Shown: in pieces, positions 8,290-17,169 of the stretch | Layout of the letters: the number at the start of each line of letters is the position of its first letter | How positions within the stretch are numbered: position 1 is the stretch's first letter | Assembly (NCBI RefSeq): GCF_002954325.1 | Contig: NZ_MQVX01000001.1 | Location: 2,710,768-2,774,767 of the forward strand | Reading direction: 5' to 3' | From: Aureicoccus marinus | GTDB lineage: Bacteria > Bacteroidota > Bacteroidia > Flavobacteriales > Flavobacteriaceae | DNA: 64,000 bases | Notes under the pieces: generated by a model | Seen by the model: the letters and a program-made list of their open reading frames with translations, nothing else | What the model was told of the DNA's origin: nothing | Databases searched by the model: none | Position numbers and translations under genes: made by a program

Positions 8290-11217
8290 TTAAAAGTTGT
8301 AGTTGAAACCTAGGCTAATCGTTCTTCCCAAGTTGTAGGAACGAACGGTAACTTCTTCTTCTACGCGTTGAGCATTTAGACGTTGGTCAATTGGTAGAGG
8401 AGCGAGGTCCCGAATATTTCTTAGAATAAGTTGTGTTTGACGGATGTCTGGATTTAAGAGGTTTCGACCGGTAAGACGTACTTGCCAATGCTCTCCCAAA
8501 TCCTTGGTTACTGTCGCGTCGAGTACGACAAATCCTTTTTCAACGATCGCGTCATCGTAAAAGATGTCGCGGTTGATCTGATCGGTGGGAACACCCAATG
8601 CGAAGATCTTGTCAGATGCATAGTTGGCCGTTAGAGAAACTCCAAAAGGGTTTACTCCCGCAGTATTGAAGTTCAGGCTACTGTTGATGATGTAGTCAGG
8701 AGCACCCTGAAGATTGGTCTTGCTAATGGTCTTGTAGCGGAAGCTACGGATTAGTGCACCTGATTCCGTGCGCTGCTCAATGAGGTCCTGGTTGGTCCAC
8801 ATGCGTGTCGCATTGAACACCATACTCAGTTCGTTCCCTGTAGCTTCTCCTTCTTCATTCGTCGTGGCCTTAATCAGGTCCAATTTGGTTTCTAGTTCCA
8901 GACCAACCACCTCGGCTCTTTCTGAAGTGTTGAAGTAAGAGAACACACCAGCAGATCCTCTGTCACGAACACGGTTGATCGGGTCTTTGATGTCCTTGTA
9001 AAAAGCAGCAACAGAAATCAATTGTCCTGGAGTAGGGAACCATTCCCACTTCAAATCGTAGTTGAAATCAATTGAAGCTTCTACATCCGGGTTACCACGA
9101 GTGACCTGCCCTACGGGAGATACATATTCAAAGGGAGCAATTTCTTTGAACTCTGGCAGAGTAATGGTACGGCTAGCCGCAAAGCGGATAGCTTGTTGTT
9201 CGTTCAAGCTGTACTTGATGTTCAACGCCGGGTAGAAGTTGTTGTACTCCTGGTTGCTTTCGCCCACACGCAAGGCCAAGTTACCCACATCGTAGTTGAC
9301 GTTGATCTGGTCGCGTTGGTAGCGGAAGCCCGCATTGAAGTTCCACTTGTTGTTCAAGTTGATATTGAAATCAGCGAAAGCGGCCTGCGATTCCAGGCGC
9401 CCGGAATAGATATCTGCATTGTCACCGTTCGCATTAGCTCCTAGCACATTTAATTGCAACAGGCCATTACTGAAGTTGGAAGCTGTAAAAATGGATCCCA
9501 AATCGTCCAAGCTGCTTGCCGTTACGGTATTGAAGTTACGCTCTTCAACTCCGACAAACTCCGAGTAAAAGTCTCTTTCTTTATTTCGGTAGGCTGCTCC
9601 AACCTCAATTTTGAAGGCGGTTTCTTCCTTGTCGATCAGGTTGATTACATCCTTGATGTAACCATTGTATTCGATATCTTCAATTTGCTGAGCAGATTTT
9701 CTTTGCTGAAAACCACCGGTGAATCCTAGCTGAATACTCTCAGCGCCCGGGTTGGTAGGATCAAAAACTTCTCCTGGAGCAAGGTCTTCTGGCTCGCGAG
9801 GGTTGAAGTTCACCTCGTTGCGAATACGGTTAGGCTCGTCCGCGTACAACAGGTTGTATCCAACGGCCCATTCCAGGTTGTGTTTATCATTCAGTTTGTG
9901 GGTACCGGCCAATTGGGTAACCAAAAGCTGGGTACGCTTCACGTTTTGGTCGCGGATAAACTGAGAGATCGAATCGTTGTTCAGATCGTCTTCTTCAAAA
10001 ATGGTCGAGTTTCCGGCGCGTCCTCCTTCAAATACGTTTTCGGCGTATTTGTTAATGAAGAAGGTGGTGGATTTCAACTTGTTTTTATCGTTGATAAACC
10101 AAGTCAAATCAGCTAAGGCTGAGTTGACAATTTCAGAAGTGTAGTTGGTTGCATCGGTAATCGTGTCTTCCAAAGCATTTCCTCTGAACTGACGGAATAC
10201 ACCTTGTTGGTAACCGTTAGAACGACCATGAGAAGCGGTAACCAAAACCGCTAATTTATTGTCGAAGAATTTCTTTCCTGCAGCGATAGAAGCGGTATAG
10301 TTTACCGGATTATCCAGGGTTTGGGTATTCCAACCCTGACTGATGACTTGCTCGCGAATGGAGCGCGGACGCAAGTAAAAGCCCAAGGTGGCATCGTTGA
10401 TATTGGGTGAAATACGGAAGTTGTCAAATACCCCTTCTTGGCTAACGTTTGTATTTACTCCAGAAGAAAGACTAACCTGTAAAAGGTTATCTCCTTGCAG
10501 TTCACGAGAAGAAACATTGATCACGCCGGACGCCTGATCCGCTGAGTTAAGAGCGGAGTAGGTCTTACTCACACTAACATTTTGGATTACCCTAGTTGGG
10601 AAGAGATTCAGGCTGATGTTTTTGCGTTCTACATCATCAGAAGGAACAGGAAGTCCGTTCAAAGTAGTCGACAGGTAGCGGTCTCCAAGCCCACGGACAA
10701 AGATGTCTCCCGAACCTTGACTTGCCGTAACCCCAGAGATTTTAGTGGTGGCTTTGGCTGCATCCGAAACGGCCAATTTACCGAGTTCTTGTGCCCCAAT
10801 ACTTTCAACAACGGTGACGGCTTTCTTTTGAGAAATCAATTGAGCGACTTGAGAATCCTGTCGACGAACGACGGTTACAACGACCTCTTCTAGTTGTTCG
10901 GCCGACGCACTCATGCTCACATTGACTTCAGAAATTTTACCGGCTTCCACAACAACATCGACCACTTCACGGGTTTCGTAACCAACGTAGCTGAAGACAA
11001 CGGTATAGGTGCCTGGCTCAAGTCCAGAGATTTCATACAAACCATCAAAGTCAGAAGTGGTCCCTTGAGTAGTCCCTTTAATTAGGACGTTGGCGAAGGC
11101 CAGGGGTTCATCATTAAAGTCAGCGTCAGTCATCTTTCCGGCAATGCTTCCGGTGGATTCCTGTGCAATAGCCAGGGAGGAAATGATAAAGGCTAGAGCG
11201 GTTATAAGTGTTCTCAT
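8290..11217 (-). CDS. TonB-dependent receptor with N-terminal carboxypeptidase-like domain
   Basis: A 975-residue outer-membrane receptor. A signal peptide (1-18) is followed by a carboxypeptidase-regulatory-like beta domain (about 20-105, GSIAGKMTD ... FANVLIKGTTQGT ... SYVGYETREV), a plug domain (about 120-245, with FVRGLGDRYLSTTLNG), and a 22-strand-type barrel ending in an aromatic residue (LGFNYNF). Such receptors import scarce ligands using TonB energy. It is not of the SusC subclass, and its partner is a beta-helix lipoprotein rather than SusD. The divergent two-component system and the phased repeats upstream suggest PhoB-like control, so phosphate or a phosphorylated compound is a reasonable guess for the ligand, not a proven one. 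Confidence 0.9.
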   Translation of the reverse strand: MRTLITALAFIISSLAIAQESTGSIAGKMTDADFNDEPLAFANVLIKGTTQGTTSDFDGLYEISGLEPGTYTVVFSYVGYETREVVDVVVEAGKISEVNVSMSASAEQLEEVVVTVVRRQDSQVAQLISQKKAVTVVESIGAQELGKLAVSDAAKATTKISGVTASQGSGDIFVRGLGDRYLSTTLNGLPVPSDDVERKNISLNLFPTRVIQNVSVSKTYSALNSADQASGVINVSSRELQGDNLLQVSLSSGVNTNVSQEGVFDNFRISPNINDATLGFYLRPRSIREQVISQGWNTQTLDNPVNYTASIAAGKKFFDNKLAVLVTASHGRSNGYQQGVFRQFRGNALEDTITDATNYTSEIVNSALADLTWFINDKNKLKSTTFFINKYAENVFEGGRAGNSTIFEEDDLNNDSISQFIRDQNVKRTQLLVTQLAGTHKLNDKHNLEWAVGYNLLYADEPNRIRNEVNFNPREPEDLAPGEVFDPTNPGAESIQLGFTGGFQQRKSAQQIEDIEYNGYIKDVINLIDKEETAFKIEVGAAYRNKERDFYSEFVGVEERNFNTVTASSLDDLGSIFTASNFSNGLLQLNVLGANANGDNADIYSGRLESQAAFADFNINLNNKWNFNAGFRYQRDQINVNYDVGNLALRVGESNQEYNNFYPALNIKYSLNEQQAIRFAASRTITLPEFKEIAPFEYVSPVGQVTRGNPDVEASIDFNYDLKWEWFPTPGQLISVAAFYKDIKDPINRVRDRGSAGVFSYFNTSERAEVVGLELETKLDLIKATTNEEGEATGNELSMVFNATRMWTNQDLIEQRTESGALIRSFRYKTISKTNLQGAPDYIINSSLNFNTAGVNPFGVSLTANYASDKIFALGVPTDQINRDIFYDDAIVEKGFVVLDATVTKDLGEHWQVRLTGRNLLNPDIRQTQLILRNIRDLAPLPIDQRLNAQRVEEEVTVRSYNLGRTISLGFNYNF

Positions 11218-11270
11218 TTTAAGTTAAGTAAATTTCGATGGCAAAGAACGATAGGGGAAGTAAAAGCCGG

Positions 11271-11340
11271 GTTACTCTCATGTTAAGAGTGGATTTTATC
11301 AGGGTTACCTTAGTGTTAGAAGATTAAATCAACGTTAAGG
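11271..11340. promoter_or_regulatory. Phased GTTA direct repeats: probable response-regulator operator
   Basis: GTTA motifs begin at 11271, 11282, 11304 and 11315. The spacing is 11 bp between the first two, 22 bp across a degenerate unit (ATTTTATCAGG at 11293), then 11 bp again. Another GTTAAGG lies at 11334, off phase. OmpR/PhoB-family regulators bind direct repeats spaced one helical turn apart. The array lies between the TonB receptor gene and the response-regulator gene, just upstream of the latter's -7 box. Confidence 0.6.
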
Positions 11341-11359
11341 ATAGCTGCTGACTTCTGAT

Positions 11360-11367
11360 TATCTTTA
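11360..11367 (+). promoter_or_regulatory. Possible -7 box of the two-component operon (TATCTTTA)
   Basis: TATCTTTA differs from TAnnTTTG in the last base only. It lies 45 bp upstream of the chosen ATG at 11412 and about 20 bp after the last GTTA motif, so a regulator bound to the repeats would sit at activating positions. Confidence 0.4.
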
Positions 11368-11411
11368 CTTTTATGGCAGCAGGCCCTCGGGCTTGTAAAC
11401 GATTATACGTC

Positions 11412-12098
11412 ATGAATAAAAAGGACATTAAGATCCTACTGGTCGACGATGAACCAGATATCTTGGAAATTGTGAGCTACAACCTTTCGTCCGAAGGGTA
11501 CCAGGTCTATACCGCTAAAAACGGAGTAGAGGGGGTAGCCAAAGCCAAAAAGAAGCAACCTCATTTGATCATCCTCGATGTGATGATGCCCGAAATGGAC
11601 GGGATTGAAGCCTGCGAAATGATGCGCGCTACGCCTGGGCTAGAAAACACCATCATTACTTTCTTGACCGCTCGTGGAGAAGACTATTCCCAGTTAGCCG
11701 GATTCGATGCCGGAGCCGATGATTATATTACCAAACCCATTAAACCCAAGGTTTTAGTAGGGAAGGTAAAGGCCCTTTTACGTCGCCTCAAGGAAGACAA
11801 AAACGAAGTGGAAGACATCGTTGAGGTGGGCGATATCATTATCAACCGGGAAGAGTACAAGATTGTCAATAAGGGGGTCGAAATCATTCTTCCCCGCAAA
11901 GAGTTTGAGTTGTTGGCCCTGCTTACTTCCAAGCCCAGTAAAGTGTTCAAACGAGAAGTGATTTTGGACAAGGTATGGGGCAACGAGGTTGTTGTCGGAG
12001 GTCGTACCATCGACGTTCACATCCGGAAGCTCCGTGAAAAAATTGGCGATCACCACTTCAAAACCGTCAAGGGCGTCGGGTATAAGTTCGTGCTCTAA
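11412..12098 (+). CDS. OmpR/PhoB-family response regulator
   Basis: A 228-residue DNA-binding response regulator. The receiver domain (residues 6-120) has the acidic pair Asp12/Asp13, phosphoacceptor Asp56 (ILDVMMPEMDG), the switch Thr in FLTAR and Lys108 in ITKPIKP. The C-terminal winged helix (about 135-226) ends with the typical VDVHIRKLREK-like segment (TIDVHIRKLREKIG) and the TVKGVGYKF wing. I chose the ATG at 11412 because the receiver begins three residues later; an in-frame start 39 bp upstream adds a poorly conserved leader. Its stop overlaps the kinase start (TAATG). Likely target sites are the phased GTTA repeats upstream, which would mean autoregulation plus control of the divergent receptor. 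Confidence 0.93.
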   Translation: MNKKDIKILLVDDEPDILEIVSYNLSSEGYQVYTAKNGVEGVAKAKKKQPHLIILDVMMPEMDGIEACEMMRATPGLENTIITFLTARGEDYSQLAGFDAGADDYITKPIKPKVLVGKVKALLRRLKEDKNEVEDIVEVGDIIINREEYKIVNKGVEIILPRKEFELLALLTSKPSKVFKREVILDKVWGNEVVVGGRTIDVHIRKLREKIGDHHFKTVKGVGYKFVL

Positions 12099-13156
12099 TG
12101 GCCGCTGCAGAGATTAGAAAATCGTACCGATTTGCGATTCGTTCATCGCTCTTCATCACCCTGCTGTTGGGTTTCTTGGTCTATTTCTTGCTCAAGGCCT
12201 TCGGCATGGTAGACATGGGCTTTTTCTGTGTCTTTCTGATCCTCTGTTTTTCGTGCTGTTTTTTGATCATTCAGTCCCGGATAGAGCGCTTTATCTACCG
12301 TCGGGTTAAAAAGATTTACGACGACGTTTCCCTATTAGAAAGTACCGACTTTCGCACTAAGAGCATCACCACCGACATGAAAACCCTGACGGAGGAGATC
12401 GAAAAATTCGCCGAAGACAAAAAGGTAGAAATTGACACCCTGAAGATTCGGGAAGAGTACCGCAAAGAATTTCTCGGTAACATTGCACACGAACTGAAGA
12501 CTCCGCTTTTCACTGTGCAAGGCTATATTTTGACCTTGCTCGATGGAGCGATGAGCGATAAAAAGGTAAGAGAAAAGTACCTCGAAAGAGCCAACAAAGG
12601 GGTAGAGCGGCTGATCTACATTGTGAAGGACCTGGATTTGATTACCAAGCTGGAGGTCGGAGATTTGAACCTTGATAAAGAAGAGTTTGATATTCTTGAG
12701 GTGATTCAAAGCGTTTTTGATTTACTCGAGATGAAGGCGTCTAAAAAGCGCATCAGCCTTACCTTCGATATGGAGTATTCGGAACCGGTCATGGTCTATG
12801 CTGACCAGGAGAAGGTGCAACAGGTCATTACCAATCTCTTGGTGAACTCCATCAAATACGGAAACGAAAAGGGAACGACTGAAGTCAGTGTAGAAAACCT
12901 GATCGCCAACAAGGTGATCGTTCGGGTGACGGACAACGGGGAAGGCATTCCTAAGCAACACATCCCTCGTCTGTTTGAGCGTTTCTACCGAGTCGATAAG
13001 AGCGGTAGTCGCAAAGAAGGAGGTTCTGGATTAGGTCTCGCTATTGTAAAGCATATCGTGGAAGCCCATGGAGAGCGCATCTATGTAGAAAGTGAGGAAG
13101 AAGTCGGTTCTGAATTCTCTTTTACGCTGGAGAAAATGGAGAATAAGAAATCATAA
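12098..13156 (+). CDS. PhoR-like sensor histidine kinase
   Basis: A 352-residue membrane kinase, cognate partner of the preceding regulator. Two closely spaced membrane helices (about 16-35 and 41-58) leave almost no periplasmic loop, so sensing is likely within the membrane, in the cytoplasm or through a partner, as proposed for PhoR. The HisKA domain contains the phosphoacceptor His131 (GNIAHELKTPL). The ATPase domain has the N box (NLLVNSIKYG), G1 (DNGEGIP), F box (FERFYR) and G2 (GSGLGLAIVKHI). Its 3' end overlaps the convergent glycosyltransferase gene by about 76 bp. Confidence 0.92.
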   Translation: MAAAEIRKSYRFAIRSSLFITLLLGFLVYFLLKAFGMVDMGFFCVFLILCFSCCFLIIQSRIERFIYRRVKKIYDDVSLLESTDFRTKSITTDMKTLTEEIEKFAEDKKVEIDTLKIREEYRKEFLGNIAHELKTPLFTVQGYILTLLDGAMSDKKVREKYLERANKGVERLIYIVKDLDLITKLEVGDLNLDKEEFDILEVIQSVFDLLEMKASKKRISLTFDMEYSEPVMVYADQEKVQQVITNLLVNSIKYGNEKGTTEVSVENLIANKVIVRVTDNGEGIPKQHIPRLFERFYRVDKSGSRKEGGSGLGLAIVKHIVEAHGERIYVESEEEVGSEFSFTLEKMENKKS

Positions 13157-14192
13157 TCCAACTGAACTTGCAGCCCAGTAAAGCCTTTATAGTGTGCTAC
13201 TCTTTCTAATTCTTTTAGGCTAAAACTATCTTGACTGCAGTACGGAATAAGTTGTTGGTCCTCCAGACGCTCGGCTAAGTACACCTGTTCGTATTGACCA
13301 GGAGTAGGAATAAAAAAGGCTTTTTGCCTAATTTAGCCAAATCCATCACCGTTGTGTAACCGGAACGAGAAATAATCAGCTCGCTGGAATTCAGAGCCTT
13401 CTCCAGTTCTTCCGATTGCATAAAGTTCACCAGTTCTATACTTCCGCGAGGGGTTGTTATAACCTTCTTCGTCTTCTCATCTTCAATTTTCCCTCGTACA
13501 AATAAGACGTGCCCTTCAAACGCATGGAGTTCTACCATTAGTTTCTCTTCAAGGAAGGTTCGTTGTGGTTCGGGGCCAGAGAGCAAGACCATGAGAGGGT
13601 ATTTTTTGGGCAGATCCCTTTTTTCGAAACGACTCAGCGGACCGGTATACCGTATCGAAAATCGTGGATTTTTTAGATGACCCAATCGACCTGTTAAGTT
13701 CGGTTCACGATCAAAATCAGGTACCCAACACTCTTTAAACCGGCGAATTACTTCTTGATGAAAAGTGGAACTTATCCAGGTAGTGCTACCCGAAAGCACA
13801 TTCAATTGATGCGAGATAAAGACCGAGGGAACCTTTCTGCTCAACGCCCCCATACGGTTATCTGAAATGAGACCGTCGATTTCTTCCTGAACAATCAGCT
13901 TCTCGATCGCAAGTCGTTCTTTGGCCATGGCCGCGAGCAGTTTAGGTGAATCAAAGATCATCTTGAGTTTAAAGAACTGTCCTTTAGATGCGTACTTCAC
14001 ATTGTAGGAGGGGAGCTCAAAAGCAGGTAGTTCAGGGAATTCGTGTTTGAGTAAGCGGAGGGCAACTCCGTCGGAAGCCAAGTAAACAAGGACACCTCTT
14101 TGGATAAGGGCATGGATAAGAGGAATACAGCGCGTAGCGTGCCCTAATCCCCAATTTAAGGGAGCAACGAGTATTTTTTTCCCTTTTAACAC
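13081..14192 (-). CDS. MurG-like glycosyltransferase (reading frame broken at about 13312-13317)
   Basis: A GT-B-fold glycosyltransferase of about 370 residues once the frame is restored. The N-terminus has the nucleotide-sugar transferase motif NWGLGHATRCIPL, as in MurG and UDP-glucuronosyltransferase-like enzymes. The C-terminal half has LIISRSGYTTVMDLA, the donor-binding region. The frame breaks in the six-base run at 13312-13317. Adding one T on the coding strand joins KKPFF to IPTPGQYEQVYLAERL, and IPxPGQxEQ is the conserved donor-site segment, so the second piece clearly belongs to this gene. The start is GTG at 14192. The substrate is unknown. The 3' end overlaps the histidine kinase gene on the other strand. 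Confidence 0.85.
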
Positions 14193-14245
14193 GGGTGCAA
14201 ATTAGCAAAAGGCTAAAAGCCTCATGTACGGAAAATGTTATGAAA

Positions 14246-14274
14246 TTGGCATTTAAAATTAATGGCTAGTTTTG
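14246..14274 (+). promoter_or_regulatory. trmB promoter (TTGG ... TAGTTTTG)
   Basis: TAGTTTTG (14267-14274) matches the -7 consensus TAnnTTTG. A TTGG at 14246-14249 lies 17 bp before it as a partial -33 element. The GTG start of trmB is 22 bp downstream. Confidence 0.5.
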
Positions 14275-14296
14275 ACCCCCAGAAGAAGGTGGACAA

Positions 14297-14971
14297 GTGG
14301 GAAGCAAGAACAAACTCAAAAGATTTAAGGAGAACGAAGGATTTCAGAATGTGATCCAACCCACCCGGGAAGAAGTCACGGGAGGCTTCGTTCACAAAGG
14401 AAAATGGGAAAAGGAATTCGGCCGGAAGGTACCCTTGATCCTTGAATTGGGGTGTGGAAAGGGTGAATACACGGTTGGCTTGGCCCGCCAGCATCCAGAC
14501 AAAGACTTTGTGGGGATTGATATCAAGGGTGCCCGCTTTTGGAGAGGGGCCAAAACCGCTCTGGAAGAAGGCCTGACCAATGTGCGTTTTGTTCGTACCC
14601 AAATTGAGCTGATTGATCTGATTTTTGGAGAGGGCGAGGTCGACGAAATCTGGATCACCTTCCCCGATCCGCAAATCAAGTACAGACGCACCAAACACCG
14701 CTTAACCGGCTTGGAATTTTGGAAGAAGTACCAAGCGGTCTTGCGTGCAGACGGACTGGTTCACTTAAAAACCGACAGCGAGTTCTTGCATGGTTATACA
14801 CTGGGTTTACTGCATGCCAAGGGAGCCGAAATCATCTATGCCAATCACGATGTGTATCAGCATCGGGAAGCCCCAGAAGAAGCACTGAAAATTCAGACCT
14901 TTTACGAAAATCAGTATCTTGAACAAGAGAAACCGATAACCTACATCCAGTTTAGGATCCCTGGCCAATGA
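14297..14971 (+). CDS. trmB: tRNA (guanine-N7-)-methyltransferase
   Basis: A 224-residue S-adenosylmethionine-dependent methyltransferase that makes m7G46 in the tRNA variable loop. The SAM-binding site is ILELGCGKGEYT, followed by FVGIDIKGARFW. The family-specific catalytic segment ITFPDPQIKYRRTKHRLT is clear. The length is normal for the family. The start is GTG at 14297; I see no in-frame ATG between an upstream stop and the conserved region. It overlaps the next gene by 4 bp (ATGA), heading a three-gene operon. Confidence 0.92.
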   Translation: MGSKNKLKRFKENEGFQNVIQPTREEVTGGFVHKGKWEKEFGRKVPLILELGCGKGEYTVGLARQHPDKDFVGIDIKGARFWRGAKTALEEGLTNVRFVRTQIELIDLIFGEGEVDEIWITFPDPQIKYRRTKHRLTGLEFWKKYQAVLRADGLVHLKTDSEFLHGYTLGLLHAKGAEIIYANHDVYQHREAPEEALKIQTFYENQYLEQEKPITYIQFRIPGQ

Positions 14972-15609
14972 CCCATTTGCTTATTCTGTTTTTTGCGACC
15001 TTTTCGGCCGCCTTTATGGCTACGGTTCCTCCAGGTCTTCTCAATATGAATGCTGCTAAAACCAGTGTCGAAAAAGGCAAATGGAACGGCATAGTTTTCA
15101 GTTTGGGGGTGAGCAGTACCATTATCGTTCAGGCCTATATCTCGGTCTTGATTTCGAAATTCCTCTACAACAACCCGGATGTTATCGATATTTTGTTGAA
15201 GGCCGCCTTGGTGGTGTTCGCTTTCTTTACCCTGTATTTCTTTTTCAAGGCGCGGAGTAAAAAAGTCAAGTCCCCAGAAGAACTGGCCCGTCGAGGCAGC
15301 AAGAAGAACAGTTTTTTTAAGGGGATTCTCTTGGCTTCCCTGAACTTTCTGACCATCCCTTATTATGCCGGGATCCACGCTATGTGGAACAAGACCGGGT
15401 GGATTCAGTTCAAGCAGGAAGATATTTTGGTCTTTGTTTTGGCCGCAGGTGCCGGTACCTTTTCGGTACTCTACCTCTACACCTTCTATTTCAATAAAAT
15501 GGAGACCCGGACCAACCGCTTTTCGAAGAACAGCAACTACATCATCAGCCTGTTGATGCTTGTTTTGTTGGCCATTACCCTGATTCGAATCATGTATAGA
15601 GATATGTAA
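14968..15609 (+). CDS. LysE/RhtB-family exporter
   Basis: A 213-residue inner-membrane protein with about six hydrophobic segments and the LysE-family N-terminus (FSAAFMATVPPGLLNMNAA). Family members export amino acids or other small metabolites. A basic cytoplasmic loop lies near residues 90-115 (KARSKKVKSPEELARRGSKK). Substrate specificity is not predictable. It overlaps trmB by 4 bp and abuts the next gene without a gap, so all three are probably co-translated. Confidence 0.82.
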   Translation: MTHLLILFFATFSAAFMATVPPGLLNMNAAKTSVEKGKWNGIVFSLGVSSTIIVQAYISVLISKFLYNNPDVIDILLKAALVVFAFFTLYFFFKARSKKVKSPEELARRGSKKNSFFKGILLASLNFLTIPYYAGIHAMWNKTGWIQFKQEDILVFVLAAGAGTFSVLYLYTFYFNKMETRTNRFSKNSNYIISLLMLVLLAITLIRIMYRDM

Positions 15610-15954
15610 ATGGCAGGCAAGAACGATTCTTTTTTTGAACGGGTTTATCAGGTGGTACGGCACATTCCTGAAGGGAGGGTGACCACCTATGGCGCCATTG
15701 CCAAATACCTGGGAGCGGCTCGCAGTGCCCGTATGGTCGGCTGGGCGATGAACAACAGCCATACTTTGGAAGTACCGGCTCATCGGGTCGTCAATCGTCA
15801 AGGCCTTTTGACCGGAAAACACCATTTTGGAGGGACCAATGTGATGCAGCAGCTCCTGGAAGAAGAAGGGGTAATGATCCAAGGCGACCAGGTCCAGAAA
15901 ATGGATGAAATCTTGTGGGATCCATCAGCCGAGTTGGCCCCTGACCTCTACTGA
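15610..15954 (+). CDS. Alkyltransferase-like protein (ATL), no active-site cysteine
   Basis: A 114-residue single-domain protein of the O6-alkylguanine-DNA alkyltransferase superfamily. It has the DNA-binding helix-turn-helix (VTTYGAIAKYLGAARSARMVGWAM) and the active-site loop. In repair enzymes the loop reads PCHR; here it is PAHR (Ala57), followed by VVNRQGLLTGKHHFGG. The cysteine acceptor is therefore absent, so the protein cannot remove alkyl groups directly. Known ATL proteins bind O6-alkylguanine and hand it to nucleotide excision repair, and I infer that role. It is the last gene of the trmB operon. Confidence 0.87.
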   Translation: MAGKNDSFFERVYQVVRHIPEGRVTTYGAIAKYLGAARSARMVGWAMNNSHTLEVPAHRVVNRQGLLTGKHHFGGTNVMQQLLEEEGVMIQGDQVQKMDEILWDPSAELAPDLY

Positions 15955-15996
15955 GTTAGACGCGCGTATTTGCGCTGAATTCTAGCCCTTATACGT

Positions 15997-16004
15997 TATC
16001 TTTG
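15997..16004 (+). promoter_or_regulatory. mrp -7 promoter box (TATCTTTG)
   Basis: TATCTTTG matches TAnnTTTG exactly and lies 25 bp upstream of the mrp ATG. A TTTG at 15969-15972 could be the -33 element, although the 24-bp spacer is longer than usual. Confidence 0.55.
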
Positions 16005-16029
16005 CACTTCTAATACACTCCATAGGTAG

Positions 16030-17168
16030 ATGAAGTTTACGAAGCAACAAGTACTGGATGCACTGCAAAAAATTACCGTCCCCGGAGAAGGGGCCGATAT
16101 GGTGAGCAGTGGTGCAGTAAAAAATGTTCAAGTATTTGGTGATGAGGTGGTTGTGGATATCGTGATCAGCAACCCCAGTTTGCAGGCCAGGAAGAAAACC
16201 GAGGTAGAAATCCTGAAGGTTGTTCACCAGGAGGTGTACGAGAAAGCCAAGATCAAAGTCAATATCAAGGTAGAGGCTCCCGAAAAGAAGCCCAGTAATA
16301 TCCTTAAAGGCAAACCCATTCCTGGGATTCAGAATATTGTGGCTGTTGCTCCGGGAAAGGGGGCGTTGGAAAGTCTACCATTACAGCCAATTTGGCGGTA
16401 ACCCTGGCCCAGATGGGCTTTTCTGTGGGTATTCTGGATGCCGATATTTACGGGCCTTCTATGCCTTTGATGTTCGATGTGGAAGACCAAAAACCCATCG
16501 CCGTTGAGGTAGAGGGCAAATCGAAAATGGCTCCGGTCGAAAACTTTGGAGTGAAGATTTTATCGATTGGGTTTTTTACCCAACCCAACCAAGCGGTGAT
16601 CTGGAGAGGACCCATGGCTGCAAAAGCGCTGAATCAAATGATTTTTGATGCCGCCTGGGACAAGTTGGATTTTCTTCTCTTGGATTTACCTCCCGGAACA
16701 GGGGATATTCACCTGAGTATTATGCAATCCCTTCCCGTGACGGGAGCGGTGGTGGTAAGTACTCCTCAGCAGGTGGCTTTGGCTGATGCTCGAAAAGGGG
16801 TAGCCATGTTCCAGCAAGAAGCCATTCAGGTTCCCGTGCTCGGAATCGTCGAAAACATGGCCTACTTTACACCAGAAGAGCTGCCGAATAACAAATATCA
16901 TATTTTCGGTGAGTCAGGTGCCCGAAATTTGGCGGATGACCTGAAGGTTCCTTTCTTAGGAGAGATTCCTTTGGTTCAGAGTGTACGAGAAGCCGGAGAC
17001 TTTGGCAGACCTGCTGCGCTTCAGGAAGGTACTGCTGTTCGGGCGGCCTTTGAAGAAATGACCCGATCAGTGGTGACTGAAGTGGTTCGCCGTAACGAGG
17101 ATTTGCCTCCTACGGAAGCGATAAAAATTACAACGATGGCGGGTTGTTCTGCCGTTAAAAAGAACTGA
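16030..17168 (+). CDS. mrp: Mrp/ApbC-type P-loop iron-sulfur carrier (frame broken at about 16359-16363)
   Basis: A cytoplasmic ATPase that binds and transfers iron-sulfur clusters. The N-terminal part (residues about 1-95) is a MIP18/DUF59 domain. The P-loop domain follows, with LDADIYGPSMP, IWRGPMAAKALNQ and LLLDLPPGTGDIH. The frame breaks exactly in the deviant Walker A: the five-G run at 16359-16363 lacks one G, and adding it gives PGKGGVGKSTITANLAV, the family signature. The restored length is 379 residues, which is normal. Because the break is in a homopolymer inside the most conserved motif, a sequence error is the best explanation. It heads an operon with a NifU-like protein, a reductase and a ferredoxin. 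Confidence 0.92.
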
Positions 17169-17169
17169 T

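Noticed and set aside
13081-13284. A separate 67-codon gene on the minus strand
   Set aside because: It is the C-terminal part of the glycosyltransferase in a shifted frame; joining at 13312-13317 restores a conserved donor-site motif.
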